This document shows, piece after piece, positions 31,981 to 40,221 of a stretch of 64,000 nucleotides of DNA. Under the pieces are notes generated by a model. It did not search any database. It was not told the DNA's origin and worked only from the letters and a program-made list of their open reading frames with translations. The DNA is from CAYVQE01 sp964454005 (GTDB taxonomy: Bacteria > Myxococcota > B64-G9). How positions within the stretch are numbered: the first letter of the stretch is position 1; the number at the start of each line of letters is the position of its first letter. The position numbers were made by a program, and so were the translations under genes. The stretch spans positions 1 through 64,000 of the forward strand of contig CAYVQE010000008.1 in the NCBI GenBank assembly GCA_964454005.1, read 5' to 3'.

Positions 31981-33468
31981 TCAGCGATCCGTCAAGAGCT
32001 GCTCCAGCAGATCCAGAGACACTTCAGGCGACTGGCGCGGCAGCTCTTCCTTGATCTTGAGCAGCTCGTTGATGACAGCATAGCGTTTTCGGCCCAGCTT
32101 GAGAACAGGGCTGATCATGAGCTTGAGCTGCTCGCTGGTCGGCTGCCCCTGGTGGCTGGCCTTGCGGATGCGGCCGAATATCTGGTTGCGGTCGACGGCG
32201 GTGAACTCGTCGCGCAGAAAGCCCGACAGCTTGGTCAGCGCCCGCTGCAGCTCCGGATCGAGCTGGCGCCGCTCGCCGCGCTCGGTGACTTCTCCCGACT
32301 GCAAATCGGCGTGCCGGCCCCGGGATTGGGCGCCTGCCGGCGGCGGCCGGCTGGCCTGGCCGAAGTCGATCTCGCTCTCGCCCAAGGGCCGTTGCGGCTG
32401 GGGCTGGCGTACGATGGGGGTGACCTCCGGCCGTTCCGGGTCACGCGGCGGTGCCGGCCGTGGCGGCGGACGGCTGGGACGCTGCGGCGGGGACGGCTCC
32501 TCGGCGTCGCGCTCCGGCAGCTCCGGCTGGCCGGGCCGCAGCGCCTCGGCGTCGCCCAGGCCGGTGTCCTGGATGGCGGCCGTGTCGGGAACGTGGAACT
32601 CCACCTCGGCGGTGGCGATCTGGGGTGCCTGCCGCTGCTCGGGCCGCCGGGGCAGCCCGGGCTCGGGGGGCTGCAAGGAGTCGTCATCGGCGCTCAGCTC
32701 GCTGAAGGTGTCCAGGTCGACCGGGCCGGCACCGTGCTGGCCGTAATGCGCGGTCCCGCTGGCGTCCGTTGGCTCGGCCGCCGATGTCCGCGGGTCCGCG
32801 GCCAGCTGGTCCAGGTCTAATGCCGGTATCTCGGGCAAGGGGATCTCGGGCAGCTCTGGCAGCGGCACCTCGGGGGTCGTGGACCGCGAGGTGGCCGCCG
32901 GCGCCTCCGGGCTTTCCATGACGGCCGGACCGCGGCGCCGCCGATCGCGGTCGATGATCTCGAGCCGGCCGGACGCGGCCCGCAGCAGCCCCCCGTGGAC
33001 GGGGACGGTCTCGGGCACCAGCGGCGTGGTGCGCAGCCAACGCACCGTCTCGCGAACCCCGGCCTCCGGATCGCCGGGCCGCCGCGCCTGATCCGACAGG
33101 CGATCGGCTTCGGCGCTGTCGGGCTCGATCCCGGCCTCGCGCAGGCGGGCGCGCAGGATCTGCCGGTCGGGCTGCAGGCAGGGGTCGCCTTCGTCGCCGA
33201 CGACCAGGATCTCGCGGCAGCCGTACTGGTGCAGCCCGATCAACAGCGTGCGCTCGAGATCCTCACCGTCGCGGCCGCCCCAGGCATCGGCCAGCTGGAT
33301 GACCACCGCCCGGCCGCGCTCCAGCCCCAGCGCCGCGTCCAGCAGGCCGACCAGGCCCGGGCTGCTGGCGGCGATCACCAGCAGCTCGGGTGCGTCATCG
33401 CCGGCCAGCGCGGGAACCCCCGCGGCGACGAACTCCGCATTGGCTCTCAATCGTTCGTCCAAGCCCAT
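31981..33468 (-). CDS. protein with a pseudo-beta-carbonic-anhydrase domain, Pro-rich linker and helical C-terminus
   Basis: 495 residues. Residues 1-175 follow the small archaeal-type (Cab) beta-carbonic anhydrase along their whole length: LRANAEF, LLDAALGLERGRAVVIQLA, IGLHQYGCREILVVG, GVRETVRWLRTTPLVPE and VHGGLLRAASGRLEIID. Every zinc ligand is lost: the CxD pair becomes Ala/Ser (about 34/36), His becomes Asp 92, and the second Cys becomes Asp 95. It should not bind zinc or hydrate CO2. A Pro/Glu-rich linker (about 190-400) leads to a helical domain (about 415-490; QIFGRIRKASHQGQPTSEQLK). The ATG at 33468 is preferred over a GTG at 33504 because it aligns with the Cab start. It follows the flotillin gene by about 90 nt. 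Confidence 0.72.
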   Translation of the reverse strand: MGLDERLRANAEFVAAGVPALAGDDAPELLVIAASSPGLVGLLDAALGLERGRAVVIQLADAWGGRDGEDLERTLLIGLHQYGCREILVVGDEGDPCLQPDRQILRARLREAGIEPDSAEADRLSDQARRPGDPEAGVRETVRWLRTTPLVPETVPVHGGLLRAASGRLEIIDRDRRRRGPAVMESPEAPAATSRSTTPEVPLPELPEIPLPEIPALDLDQLAADPRTSAAEPTDASGTAHYGQHGAGPVDLDTFSELSADDDSLQPPEPGLPRRPEQRQAPQIATAEVEFHVPDTAAIQDTGLGDAEALRPGQPELPERDAEEPSPPQRPSRPPPRPAPPRDPERPEVTPIVRQPQPQRPLGESEIDFGQASRPPPAGAQSRGRHADLQSGEVTERGERRQLDPELQRALTKLSGFLRDEFTAVDRNQIFGRIRKASHQGQPTSEQLKLMISPVLKLGRKRYAVINELLKIKEELPRQSPEVSLDLLEQLLTDR

Positions 33469-33558
33469 TCGCGGACCCCGCGTGGCTGCGGTCTGGCGGT
33501 TCACCGGGCGGGTCGCCAGACCGGCCGTTGATGGTTCGGGGCCGGGCGCGGCTGCGCC

Positions 33559-35022
33559 TCAGCCCTCGTTCGGCTTGCCGGCATCGGCCCCGATGCCGGG
33601 AATGCGCTTGATCATCTCGCCCAGATCGACGCCGCTCAGCGCCTCGACCACGGGCGGCAGCTGGGCGATGATGTTGGTGATGTCGCCGGTGACCTTGCTC
33701 ACCCCGCCGCCGCCGTCGCCGGTGTTGACCACCGTCAGCTTGTCCATCTTGCTCAGCGGCTCGGCGATGTTCTTGGCCAGCTCGGGCAGCACGTCGATGA
33801 ACAGCTGGGTGATGGCTGCCTCGTTGTATTGCTTCCAGGACTCGGCCTTCTTGGCCATGGCGGCCGCTTCGGCCTCGCCCTGGGCCTGGGTGACCTCGGC
33901 GCGCGACAGACCGCGCGCCTTGGTAGCCTGGGCCTCGGCGTCGCCGGTGGCGCGGATGACGTCGGCCTCGGCGAAGCCCTGGGCCTTGTTGGCTTCGGCC
34001 CGACCCTGGGCCTCGGCCTCGATCTTGTAGCGCTCGGCGTCCGCCTGCACCTGCACCGCGTAGCGGCGGGCGTCGGCCGGCTTGTTGACGGTGGCATCGA
34101 GTTCCTTTTGCTTGCGCAGGATCTCCTTCTCCTGCACCACCACCTGCTGCTCCTTGGCCACCACCTCGACCTGCACCTCTTCCTTCTTGACCTCCTGGGC
34201 CTTCTGGAACTTGGACAGGTCGTAGGCCAGGTCGGCCTTGGCCTTGCGCTCGTTGACCTTGGCCTGGTAGTCGGCCAGGTTTGTGTTGTAGTCGCGGTTG
34301 GCCTCGGCGATCAACGTCTCCTGCTTGTAACGCTCGGTCTCGCCTTCCTTTTTGGCCTGGGCCGAGCGGATGACCGCGTCGCGGTCGGCCTCGGCCTGGG
34401 CCACCACCGCATCGCGCTTGACCTGCGCCAGCCGCGGCTTGCCCAGCGCGTCCAGGTAGCCCTCGTTGTCGCGGATGTCGCGCAGGGTAAACGACACGAT
34501 CTCCAGGCCCATCTTGGCGAAGTCGGTGGCCGAGGTCTCCTGGACTTTCTGGGCGAACAGGTCGCGGTTCTTGTAGATGTCCTCGACCTCCATCTGGCCC
34601 AGGATGGCGCGCAGGTGGCCCTCCAGGGTCTGCTTGGCCACGTTCATGATCTCGTTGCGGCCGCGGCCCAGAAACTGCTCGCCGGCGGTGCGGATCGACT
34701 GGTCGGTGGCGTGGACCTTGATCTGGGCGATGCCGTCGACGATCACCGGCACGCCCTTCTCGGTGTAGACCTCGGGGGTGCGCACGTCGATGGTGATGAC
34801 CTCCAGCGACAGGATCTCGGCCTTCTGGATGCCCGGCCAGACGAAGGCGCCACCGCCGGTGACCACCTTGGGCACGCCCTTGGTGAAGGCGCCCGAGACG
34901 ATCATGGCCTCGTTGGGGCCCACCTTCTGGTAGCGCTTGATCAGCACCACCAGCAACAGCAGCACGACGACGATTGCGGCTCCGACCGCTACGACGACTT
35001 CTGTGCTCGCTTCCTCGAACAT
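33559..35022 (-). CDS. flotillin (FloT/YuaG-like SPFH protein)
   Basis: Membrane scaffold protein that organises fluid microdomains in the inner membrane. 487 residues: one N-terminal membrane helix (VVVAVGAAIVVVLLLLVVLI), an SPFH/PHB domain (about 35-200; VGPNEAMIVSG, ILSLEVITIDVRTPEVYTEKGVPVIVDG), then a long Ala/Glu/Lys coiled coil (about 205-400; EAQGRAEANKAQGFAEADVIRA region at bases 33950-34030) typical of flotillins, and a Gly-rich tail. It follows NfeD by about 30 nt; NfeD-flotillin pairs (YuaF-YuaG in Bacillus) act together. Nothing looks truncated. Confidence 0.93.
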   Translation of the reverse strand: MFEEASTEVVVAVGAAIVVVLLLLVVLIKRYQKVGPNEAMIVSGAFTKGVPKVVTGGGAFVWPGIQKAEILSLEVITIDVRTPEVYTEKGVPVIVDGIAQIKVHATDQSIRTAGEQFLGRGRNEIMNVAKQTLEGHLRAILGQMEVEDIYKNRDLFAQKVQETSATDFAKMGLEIVSFTLRDIRDNEGYLDALGKPRLAQVKRDAVVAQAEADRDAVIRSAQAKKEGETERYKQETLIAEANRDYNTNLADYQAKVNERKAKADLAYDLSKFQKAQEVKKEEVQVEVVAKEQQVVVQEKEILRKQKELDATVNKPADARRYAVQVQADAERYKIEAEAQGRAEANKAQGFAEADVIRATGDAEAQATKARGLSRAEVTQAQGEAEAAAMAKKAESWKQYNEAAITQLFIDVLPELAKNIAEPLSKMDKLTVVNTGDGGGGVSKVTGDITNIIAQLPPVVEALSGVDLGEMIKRIPGIGADAGKPNEG

Positions 35023-35054
35023 GGGTGCTCCCTCCCGTCAGTACAGGGTAGATG

Positions 35055-35690
35055 CTACTCGGCGGCGCCCGATCCGGCCTGGCTGCCGCCTTCGTTCTCG
35101 GCTGGTGCTTTGCCGCCATCGTCCGCCACGTCGCGCAGCCGCTCGTCCACGTGCTCGCGCACCCAATACAGCCCGCCCACCGCGCGGGTGATGGTGACCA
35201 GGGCGTGGCGCTTGATGGGTCTTTTTTCCTCGCTGCGGGCCGGCCCGGCGATGCGCTGGCCTTTGCCCGAGAAGGCGATCTGGCCCACGCCCTCGGCCGG
35301 GATGGGCTCGACCACCTCGGCGTACTGGCCGATCAGGCTCTTGACGGTGGTGGTGGCATTGGACTGCAGGTGCTTGTAGATCTTCATCAGCAAGAAGCCG
35401 ACCAGCAGGCCCACGCCCAGCCCGAATCCCACCGCCACCAGCAGGCTGGCCACCGGCAATAGGAAAAAGACCTTCAGCCCGATGATGCCCCCGGCACCGA
35501 AGAAAGCGATGAAGCTGGCGATCACGACCGGGCTGAACAGCGGGAAGTGGATGTCACCCACTCCGACGTCACCGGAGCCGTGGCCGTCCGCGCCGGTCTC
35601 CATGTGGGCTTCGAAGCCCCCGGACAGGATGAAGCTCAGCACGGAGAAGATCAGACCCACCATCAGGCAGATGACGTAGAAGGTCATCAT
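35055..35690 (-). CDS. nfeD: NfeD-family membrane protein
   Basis: 211 residues with three or four membrane helices in the first 125 residues (FYVICLMVGLIFSVLSFILSG; VVIASFIAFFGAGGIIGLKV; VASLLVAVGFGLGVGLLVGFLL). An OB-like soluble domain follows (about 135-190; SLIGQYAEVVEPIPAEGVGQIAFSG seen at bases 35260-35345), as in YuaF. The tail is acidic. The start is placed at the ATG at 35690, 9 nt after GAGGAGG; the ATG at 35699 abuts the site too closely. NfeD proteins partner the flotillin encoded next. Confidence 0.88.
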   Translation of the reverse strand: MMTFYVICLMVGLIFSVLSFILSGGFEAHMETGADGHGSGDVGVGDIHFPLFSPVVIASFIAFFGAGGIIGLKVFFLLPVASLLVAVGFGLGVGLLVGFLLMKIYKHLQSNATTTVKSLIGQYAEVVEPIPAEGVGQIAFSGKGQRIAGPARSEEKRPIKRHALVTITRAVGGLYWVREHVDERLRDVADDGGKAPAENEGGSQAGSGAAE

Positions 35691-35776
35691 GGCAAGCATC
35701 CTCCTCGGTTGCGCCCGGTCGCTTCGGCGAGCGGACCGCGGCGTGTCCATCCGCGCCCCAGCGGGCGCGGTTGTGC

Positions 35777-36526
35777 TCAGGCGCCCAGGCCCTCGCGCAC
35801 CAGCTCGGCCAGATCATCGATCCGACCGGCCGTGCTCTGCCACAGCGCCGCGCTGCTCGTCCAGCCCGAGCACTGGCGGCAAATCCGCAGCCGGCACACC
35901 AGCTCGCCCACACCGCAGCGCGGATCGAACAGTGACGCGCTGGCCTCCCAGGCGGCCTGGTCGCCGTCGCCGTCGACCAGATCGGCCAACAGGCGGCTCA
36001 GACCGGTCTCGGCCACCTGGGAGCGGTTGAGCCAACCGCTCAACCAGCCGCCGCCGGCGCGCAGGTGGATCAGGGCGGCCGCCGCGGCGCTGGCCCGCCG
36101 CGCATGGTGGGCCACCTGCGGTCCGTCGACCGGTACCGGGCCGCGCAGGCCGTCGTCGGCCAGCCGGGCGGCGCGGGCCAGGCTTTGCTGGATGAGCAGC
36201 AGATCGCGGCTGCTCGGCTGCGGCCGGGTGAATACCAGCCGGCCGGCGACGGCGGCCCGCTTGATGTGCAACAGACGGCCGGCCAGCACCAGCAGCCCGC
36301 GGTCGCCCAACAACATGCGCAGCGCCGAGTCCAGCCGATCGAACTCGACCCCAGCCCGGTCGTCCAGCCGGCCGTGGCCGGCCAGCCGCAGGTAGCCGTC
36401 GCTGACCTCGGCGTAGCGCTCGGCCAGCCGGCCGGCCGCCAGCCCATCGAGTGCGTCGAGCAGCTCTTCGAAGCCCAGCCCGGTCCGGTGGGCCACCCGC
36501 TCCTTTTCGCGCACCAGATCGAGCAT
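35777..36526 (-). CDS. unknown protein coupled to PspA
   Basis: 249 residues, mostly helical, no signal or membrane segment, family not recognised. The first two-thirds are rich in Leu/Arg/Ala heptads; the end has two close Cys pairs (FDPRCGVGELVCRLRICRQC) that could hold a metal or form disulfides. The ATG at 36526 overlaps the stop of the pspA gene before it (TGATG), with GGAG 8 nt upstream, so the two are probably made together. Position between PspA and NfeD suggests a role in the same membrane-stress machinery. Confidence 0.7.
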   Translation of the reverse strand: MLDLVREKERVAHRTGLGFEELLDALDGLAAGRLAERYAEVSDGYLRLAGHGRLDDRAGVEFDRLDSALRMLLGDRGLLVLAGRLLHIKRAAVAGRLVFTRPQPSSRDLLLIQQSLARAARLADDGLRGPVPVDGPQVAHHARRASAAAAALIHLRAGGGWLSGWLNRSQVAETGLSRLLADLVDGDGDQAAWEASASLFDPRCGVGELVCRLRICRQCSGWTSSAALWQSTAGRIDDLAELVREGLGA

Positions 36527-37215
36527 CACTCCGGCTCCAGTTTCAGGTCGCGTTTGAGCGCCGACAGGGCGTCGTCGAGCTGCTTATCGCGTAGCCGCCG
36601 GCGGTCGGCCGCCTCCAGCTTGCGGCTGCGGCGCTCCAGATCCTCGGCCTCGGCCGCCTCGGCCGCCTCGATGTGACCCTCGGCCACGGCCAGTCCGTCC
36701 TCGGCCTCGGTCAATACCGGCTCGTCCGCATCGGGCGCCAGCTGGCCCATGGCCCGCTGCAGCTGGCTGCGGGCCTCGATCACCTGGCGCCGGTAACGCA
36801 GCTCGCGCTGCTTGCGGGCCACCTCGGCGATGCGCAGCCGCAACGCCTCGAGGCTCTCGTCCAGCACCTCCTGGCTGGCCGCCCGGTGCTCGAGTTCGCG
36901 TTCGAGTTCCCGCCGTTCGGCGTCCAGAACGATCTTGCGCTCCAGGGCGGTGCGGGCCAGATCCTCGTCGCCGTTGCGCAGACAGTTGCGGGCCTTGTTT
37001 TCCCAGCTGGTCTGGGTGGCGACCAGATCGCGCAGGCGGGCCTGGTAGATCTCGTGCTCGGCCCGTTCGGCCGCCTGCAGGCTCTCGCATTCTTCGAGCA
37101 CCGACTGCAGATCCTCGAGGTAGCCCTCGAGCACCGCCTCGGGATTCTTGGCCTTGCGGACCAGGGCGTCCAGATCGGCCCGGACCACGTGGCGCGTACG
37201 TTCCAGGATGCCCAT
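36526..37215 (-). CDS. pspA: PspA/IM30-family protein (second copy)
   Basis: 229 residues, almost wholly coiled coil. The start MGILERTRHVVRADLDALVRKAKNPEAV (bases 37132-37215) matches the PspA N-terminal amphipathic helix and following hinge. PspA/IM30 proteins are ESCRT-III-like and polymerise on stressed inner membranes. The C-terminal third is Glu/Ala-rich and diverges from the first copy, so the two are not recent duplicates. It lies 89 nt downstream of the first pspA and is coupled to the unknown gene. Confidence 0.88.
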   Translation of the reverse strand: MGILERTRHVVRADLDALVRKAKNPEAVLEGYLEDLQSVLEECESLQAAERAEHEIYQARLRDLVATQTSWENKARNCLRNGDEDLARTALERKIVLDAERRELERELEHRAASQEVLDESLEALRLRIAEVARKQRELRYRRQVIEARSQLQRAMGQLAPDADEPVLTEAEDGLAVAEGHIEAAEAAEAEDLERRSRKLEAADRRRLRDKQLDDALSALKRDLKLEPE

Positions 37216-37304
37216 GCCTGCATCACTCCCCGGCCGCGGGCGCAAGTTGCTGAATGATCAGAACCTACGGCGGCGGCTGGCTCAAGTCAAAACAAATCAA
37301 GCGC

Positions 37305-38021
37305 TCATTCGGATTTCGCATCGCCGTCCATCTGCGATTTGAGCCGCTGGAGCTGCTCTTCCAGATCCTGTTCCTTCTCCATGGCGGCGAAACGCGCGTC
37401 CAGCCCGGCCTCCTCGGCGGCCACGTCGGGCGGTTCGGCCATCTCGACGTAGGCCTCGACCTGGGCCTCGATCTCCATCACCTTGTCCTCCATGCGGTCG
37501 AAGGTGTCGAAGGCCCGCGACTCCTCAGGGCTGGCCCCGGCCTGGCCGCCGTCGACCGCCTTGGCCGTCTTCTGCCGGGCCCGGGCCGCCTTGGCCCGTG
37601 CCACCAGCGAGTCCTTGCGCGCCCGGGCGTCGCGCAGCCGCTCCTCCAGCGAGGCCAGGCTCTGCTTGAGCGCGCCGACGTACTCGCGCTGGACCTTGAT
37701 CTGGCCTTCCAGCGCCTGGGCGCTGGCGTCGTGCTCGGCCTTGCGCAACAGCGCCTGGCGCGCCAGGTCCTCGTCGCCGGAGCGCAGCGCCAGCTCGGCC
37801 CGCCGCTCCCAGCGCCGGGCGGTGTCGAGCACGGCCAGCCGCTTCTTCTCGAGCGTCTTCTCCGCGGCCACCGTGTCGAGCACCTGCTTGCGGGCCTTGC
37901 GCAGGTGCTGCTCCATGTCGAGGATCGCCTGCTTCAGCATCTTCTCGGGGTTCTCCGCCTTGGCCACCATCTCGTTGAGGTTCGAACGGATGATGTCGTT
38001 CATGCGTCTCAGAATGCCCAT
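37305..38021 (-). CDS. pspA: PspA/IM30-family protein (first copy)
   Basis: 238 residues of coiled coil beginning MGILRRMNDIIRSNLNEM, the classic PspA N-terminus, with ENPEKMLKQAILDMEQHL after it. This copy is closer to typical PspA than the second. AAGGAGC lies 6-7 nt before the ATG at 38021. A sigma-54 promoter is placed so that the message would start about 47 nt upstream, matching the known sigma-54 dependence of psp genes in enterobacteria. It heads the cluster pspA-pspA-unknown-nfeD-flotillin-pseudo carbonic anhydrase. Confidence 0.92.
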   Translation of the reverse strand: MGILRRMNDIIRSNLNEMVAKAENPEKMLKQAILDMEQHLRKARKQVLDTVAAEKTLEKKRLAVLDTARRWERRAELALRSGDEDLARQALLRKAEHDASAQALEGQIKVQREYVGALKQSLASLEERLRDARARKDSLVARAKAARARQKTAKAVDGGQAGASPEESRAFDTFDRMEDKVMEIEAQVEAYVEMAEPPDVAAEEAGLDARFAAMEKEQDLEEQLQRLKSQMDGDAKSE

Positions 38022-38079
38022 GACCTGCTCCTTTTCGCGTTCGTTGGCATGGTTCTCGGTCCTGCCGCCCACCATGACT

Positions 38080-38096
38080 GCAAGGGATGTGCCCAG
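38080..38096 (-). promoter_or_regulatory. sigma-54 promoter of the pspA/flotillin cluster
   Basis: The minus strand reads CTGGGCACATCCCTTGC from 38096 to 38080, with GG and GC separated by exactly 10 bp as sigma-54 requires. It matches consensus (TTGGCACG-N4-TTGC) except T to G before the GG. Predicted start is near 38068, 47 nt before pspA. A perfect inverted repeat GCCGCT-AC-AGCGGC at 38160-38173 lies about 98 bp upstream of the start, the usual place for an activator site; the stretch between (38105-38145) is AT-rich. Confidence 0.68.
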
Positions 38097-38159
38097 TTCA
38101 GTTCGGCGTGTACTCAATAGAATTCATGTTGTTTTACAGAACGCGCTCCCCGGTCGGCG

Positions 38160-38173
38160 GCCGCTACAGCGGC
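38160..38173. promoter_or_regulatory. candidate activator site upstream of pspA
   Basis: Perfect palindrome GCCGCT-AC-AGCGGC centred about 98 bp upstream of the predicted sigma-54 start. It lies just past the stop of the carboxylase gene (38208). GC-rich palindromes occur by chance in this genome, so confidence is low. Confidence 0.3.
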
Positions 38174-38207
38174 GCAATCCACCGGCGCTGCGCGCCGCTG
38201 GCCGCGG

Positions 38208-40214
38208 TCAGACGAACCGGATCAAGGTCTCGCCGGCGGCGACGATCTGGCCGGGCTCGACCAGCACCGCAGCCACCTCGCCATCGCGGGGCGACGAGAC
38301 CACGCTCTCCATCTTCATCGACTCGATGACCACCAGCGGCTGGCGGCGGTAGACGCGCTCGCCGGCGCCTACCTCGACCCGCACCACGGCGCCGGGCATG
38401 GGACACTCCAACACGTCGTCGCGCTCGGCCGGCTGCGGCGCCGGCATGTAGGCCGCCAGTTCCCACTCCCGCGGGCTGTAGATCTCGAAGGTGCGCTGCA
38501 GCCCGCCGTGGCCGACCTCGATGAAGTTGCCCCGGTACTGCATCCGGAACCGCTGCGGTCGGCCGTCGATCTCGAGCCGTAACCGCCGCTGGTAGAACTC
38601 GAAGTCGGGCGCCTGTACCCGGTAATCGCGGTCGCCGATCCGGAAGCGCCAGTTGCGCCCCAAGGGACGGGCCTCGAGCCTGAGCTCGAACACGTCGTCG
38701 CCGGCCTGGATCACGTAGTCGACGTGCTCGCGGGCGCGGCGCTCGCCGCCCGCCCGCGCCGCCATCGGCTTGAGCGATTCGCGCACCAGGTTCTGGCGGT
38801 TGTGGTAGACCATGGCCGCGGCCAGGCTCATCAGCTGCAGCGTCTCGGCCGCCGGCGGCTGGTTCGACCGGCCGCCGGGGAAATGCCGGGCCAAGAAGTC
38901 GGTCGCCAGCCGGCCGGCGGCGAAGGCCGGGTGGCCGAGCACCGCGGTGACGAAATCGATGTTGGTGGTCGGCCCCTCGATCAGATAGCCGTTCAGGGCG
39001 TGGATCAGGCGGCCGCAGGCCTGCTCGCGGGTCGGTCCCCAGGCGATAACCTTGGACAGCATCGAGTCGTAGTGGAAGCCGACCTGGCTGCCGGCCTCGA
39101 TGCCCGAGTCGATGCGCAGGTGGTGACCGCGCGGCTCGGCGTAGCGGGTGACGATGCCGGTCGAGGGGGCGAAGTCGCGGCTGGCGTCCTCGGCGCAGAT
39201 GCGCGCCTCGATGGCCCAGCCCCGCAGCTCGAGCCGATCCGGATCGATTTCGAGCGGCTCGCCGCAAGCGATGCGCAGCTGCAGCTCGACCAGATCGAGG
39301 CCGGTGACCTGCTCGGTCACCGGGTGCTCGACCTGCAGCCGGGTGTTCATCTCCAAAAAGTACAGTGCGCCATCGGGCGCCAGCAGGAACTCGACCGTGC
39401 CGGCGTTGCGGTAGCCGGCCTCGCGGGCCAGGGCGCAGGCCAGCCGGCCCATGCGCTGGCGCAGCTCGGCGTCGACCGCTGGCGAGGGCGCCTCCTCGAT
39501 CACCTTCTGGTGGCGGCGCTGCACCGAGCACTCGCGTTCGCCCAGGTGGATGACCTGGCCATGGTCGTCGGCCAGCACCTGTACCTCCACGTGGCGGGCC
39601 TGGGGCAGGTAGCGCTCGACGAAGACGCGGTCATCGGCGAAAGCCTGGGCCGCCTCGGCCCGGCAGCTGGCCAAAGCCGGCTCCAGCTCTTCCGCCGCGG
39701 CCACCACCCGCATGCCCTTGCCGCCGCCGCCGGCGGCCGGTTTGAGCAAAACCGGATAGCCCACCCGCTCGGCCTCGATTTGGGCTGCGGCCGCGTCGGC
39801 CGCCGGTTGGCTGGCCGCCGACAACACCTGCAGGCCCGCCTTTTCGGCCAGGGCCTTGGCGGCCACCTTGTCGCCCAGCAGGGCCATGGCCGCTGCCGGC
39901 GGGCCGACGAACCGCAGCCCGGCGGCGGCCACCGCCTCGGCGAAGGCCGGGTTCTCGCTCAAAAAGCCGAATCCCGGATGGATGGCCTGCACGCCGTTGT
40001 CGCGGGCGACGTCCAGGATGCGCTCGGCGGCCAGGTAGGAGTCTTCCGCCCGCTGGCCCCCGAGCGCGACGGCTCGGTCGGCCAGGCCGACGAACGGCTC
40101 GTGTTGATCGGCATCGGAGTAGACCGCCAGCGTGCGCACGCCCAGCCGGCGGCAGCTGCGTATGATGCGCGCGGCCACCTCGCCCCGGTTGGCGATCAGG
40201 AGCGATTCGAACAT
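38208..40214 (-). CDS. acyl-CoA carboxylase alpha subunit (biotin carboxylase + biotin carrier)
   Basis: Carboxylates biotin with ATP and bicarbonate, then carries it to the carboxyltransferase partner. 668 residues: biotin carboxylase domain about 1-445 (IANRGEVAARIIR start, AAGGGGKGMR ATP loop, EMNTRLQVEHPVTE metal/active site) and, after a linker domain with beta strands, a biotinyl carrier at about 600-668 with the acceptor Lys in ESMKMES. Size and order match propionyl-, geranyl- or 3-methylcrotonyl-CoA carboxylase alpha subunits; acetyl/propionyl-CoA is the likeliest substrate. It follows the beta subunit by 7 nt. Confidence 0.93.
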   Translation of the reverse strand: MFESLLIANRGEVAARIIRSCRRLGVRTLAVYSDADQHEPFVGLADRAVALGGQRAEDSYLAAERILDVARDNGVQAIHPGFGFLSENPAFAEAVAAAGLRFVGPPAAAMALLGDKVAAKALAEKAGLQVLSAASQPAADAAAAQIEAERVGYPVLLKPAAGGGGKGMRVVAAAEELEPALASCRAEAAQAFADDRVFVERYLPQARHVEVQVLADDHGQVIHLGERECSVQRRHQKVIEEAPSPAVDAELRQRMGRLACALAREAGYRNAGTVEFLLAPDGALYFLEMNTRLQVEHPVTEQVTGLDLVELQLRIACGEPLEIDPDRLELRGWAIEARICAEDASRDFAPSTGIVTRYAEPRGHHLRIDSGIEAGSQVGFHYDSMLSKVIAWGPTREQACGRLIHALNGYLIEGPTTNIDFVTAVLGHPAFAAGRLATDFLARHFPGGRSNQPPAAETLQLMSLAAAMVYHNRQNLVRESLKPMAARAGGERRAREHVDYVIQAGDDVFELRLEARPLGRNWRFRIGDRDYRVQAPDFEFYQRRLRLEIDGRPQRFRMQYRGNFIEVGHGGLQRTFEIYSPREWELAAYMPAPQPAERDDVLECPMPGAVVRVEVGAGERVYRRQPLVVIESMKMESVVSSPRDGEVAAVLVEPGQIVAAGETLIRFV

Positions 40215-40221
40215 GGCGTCC

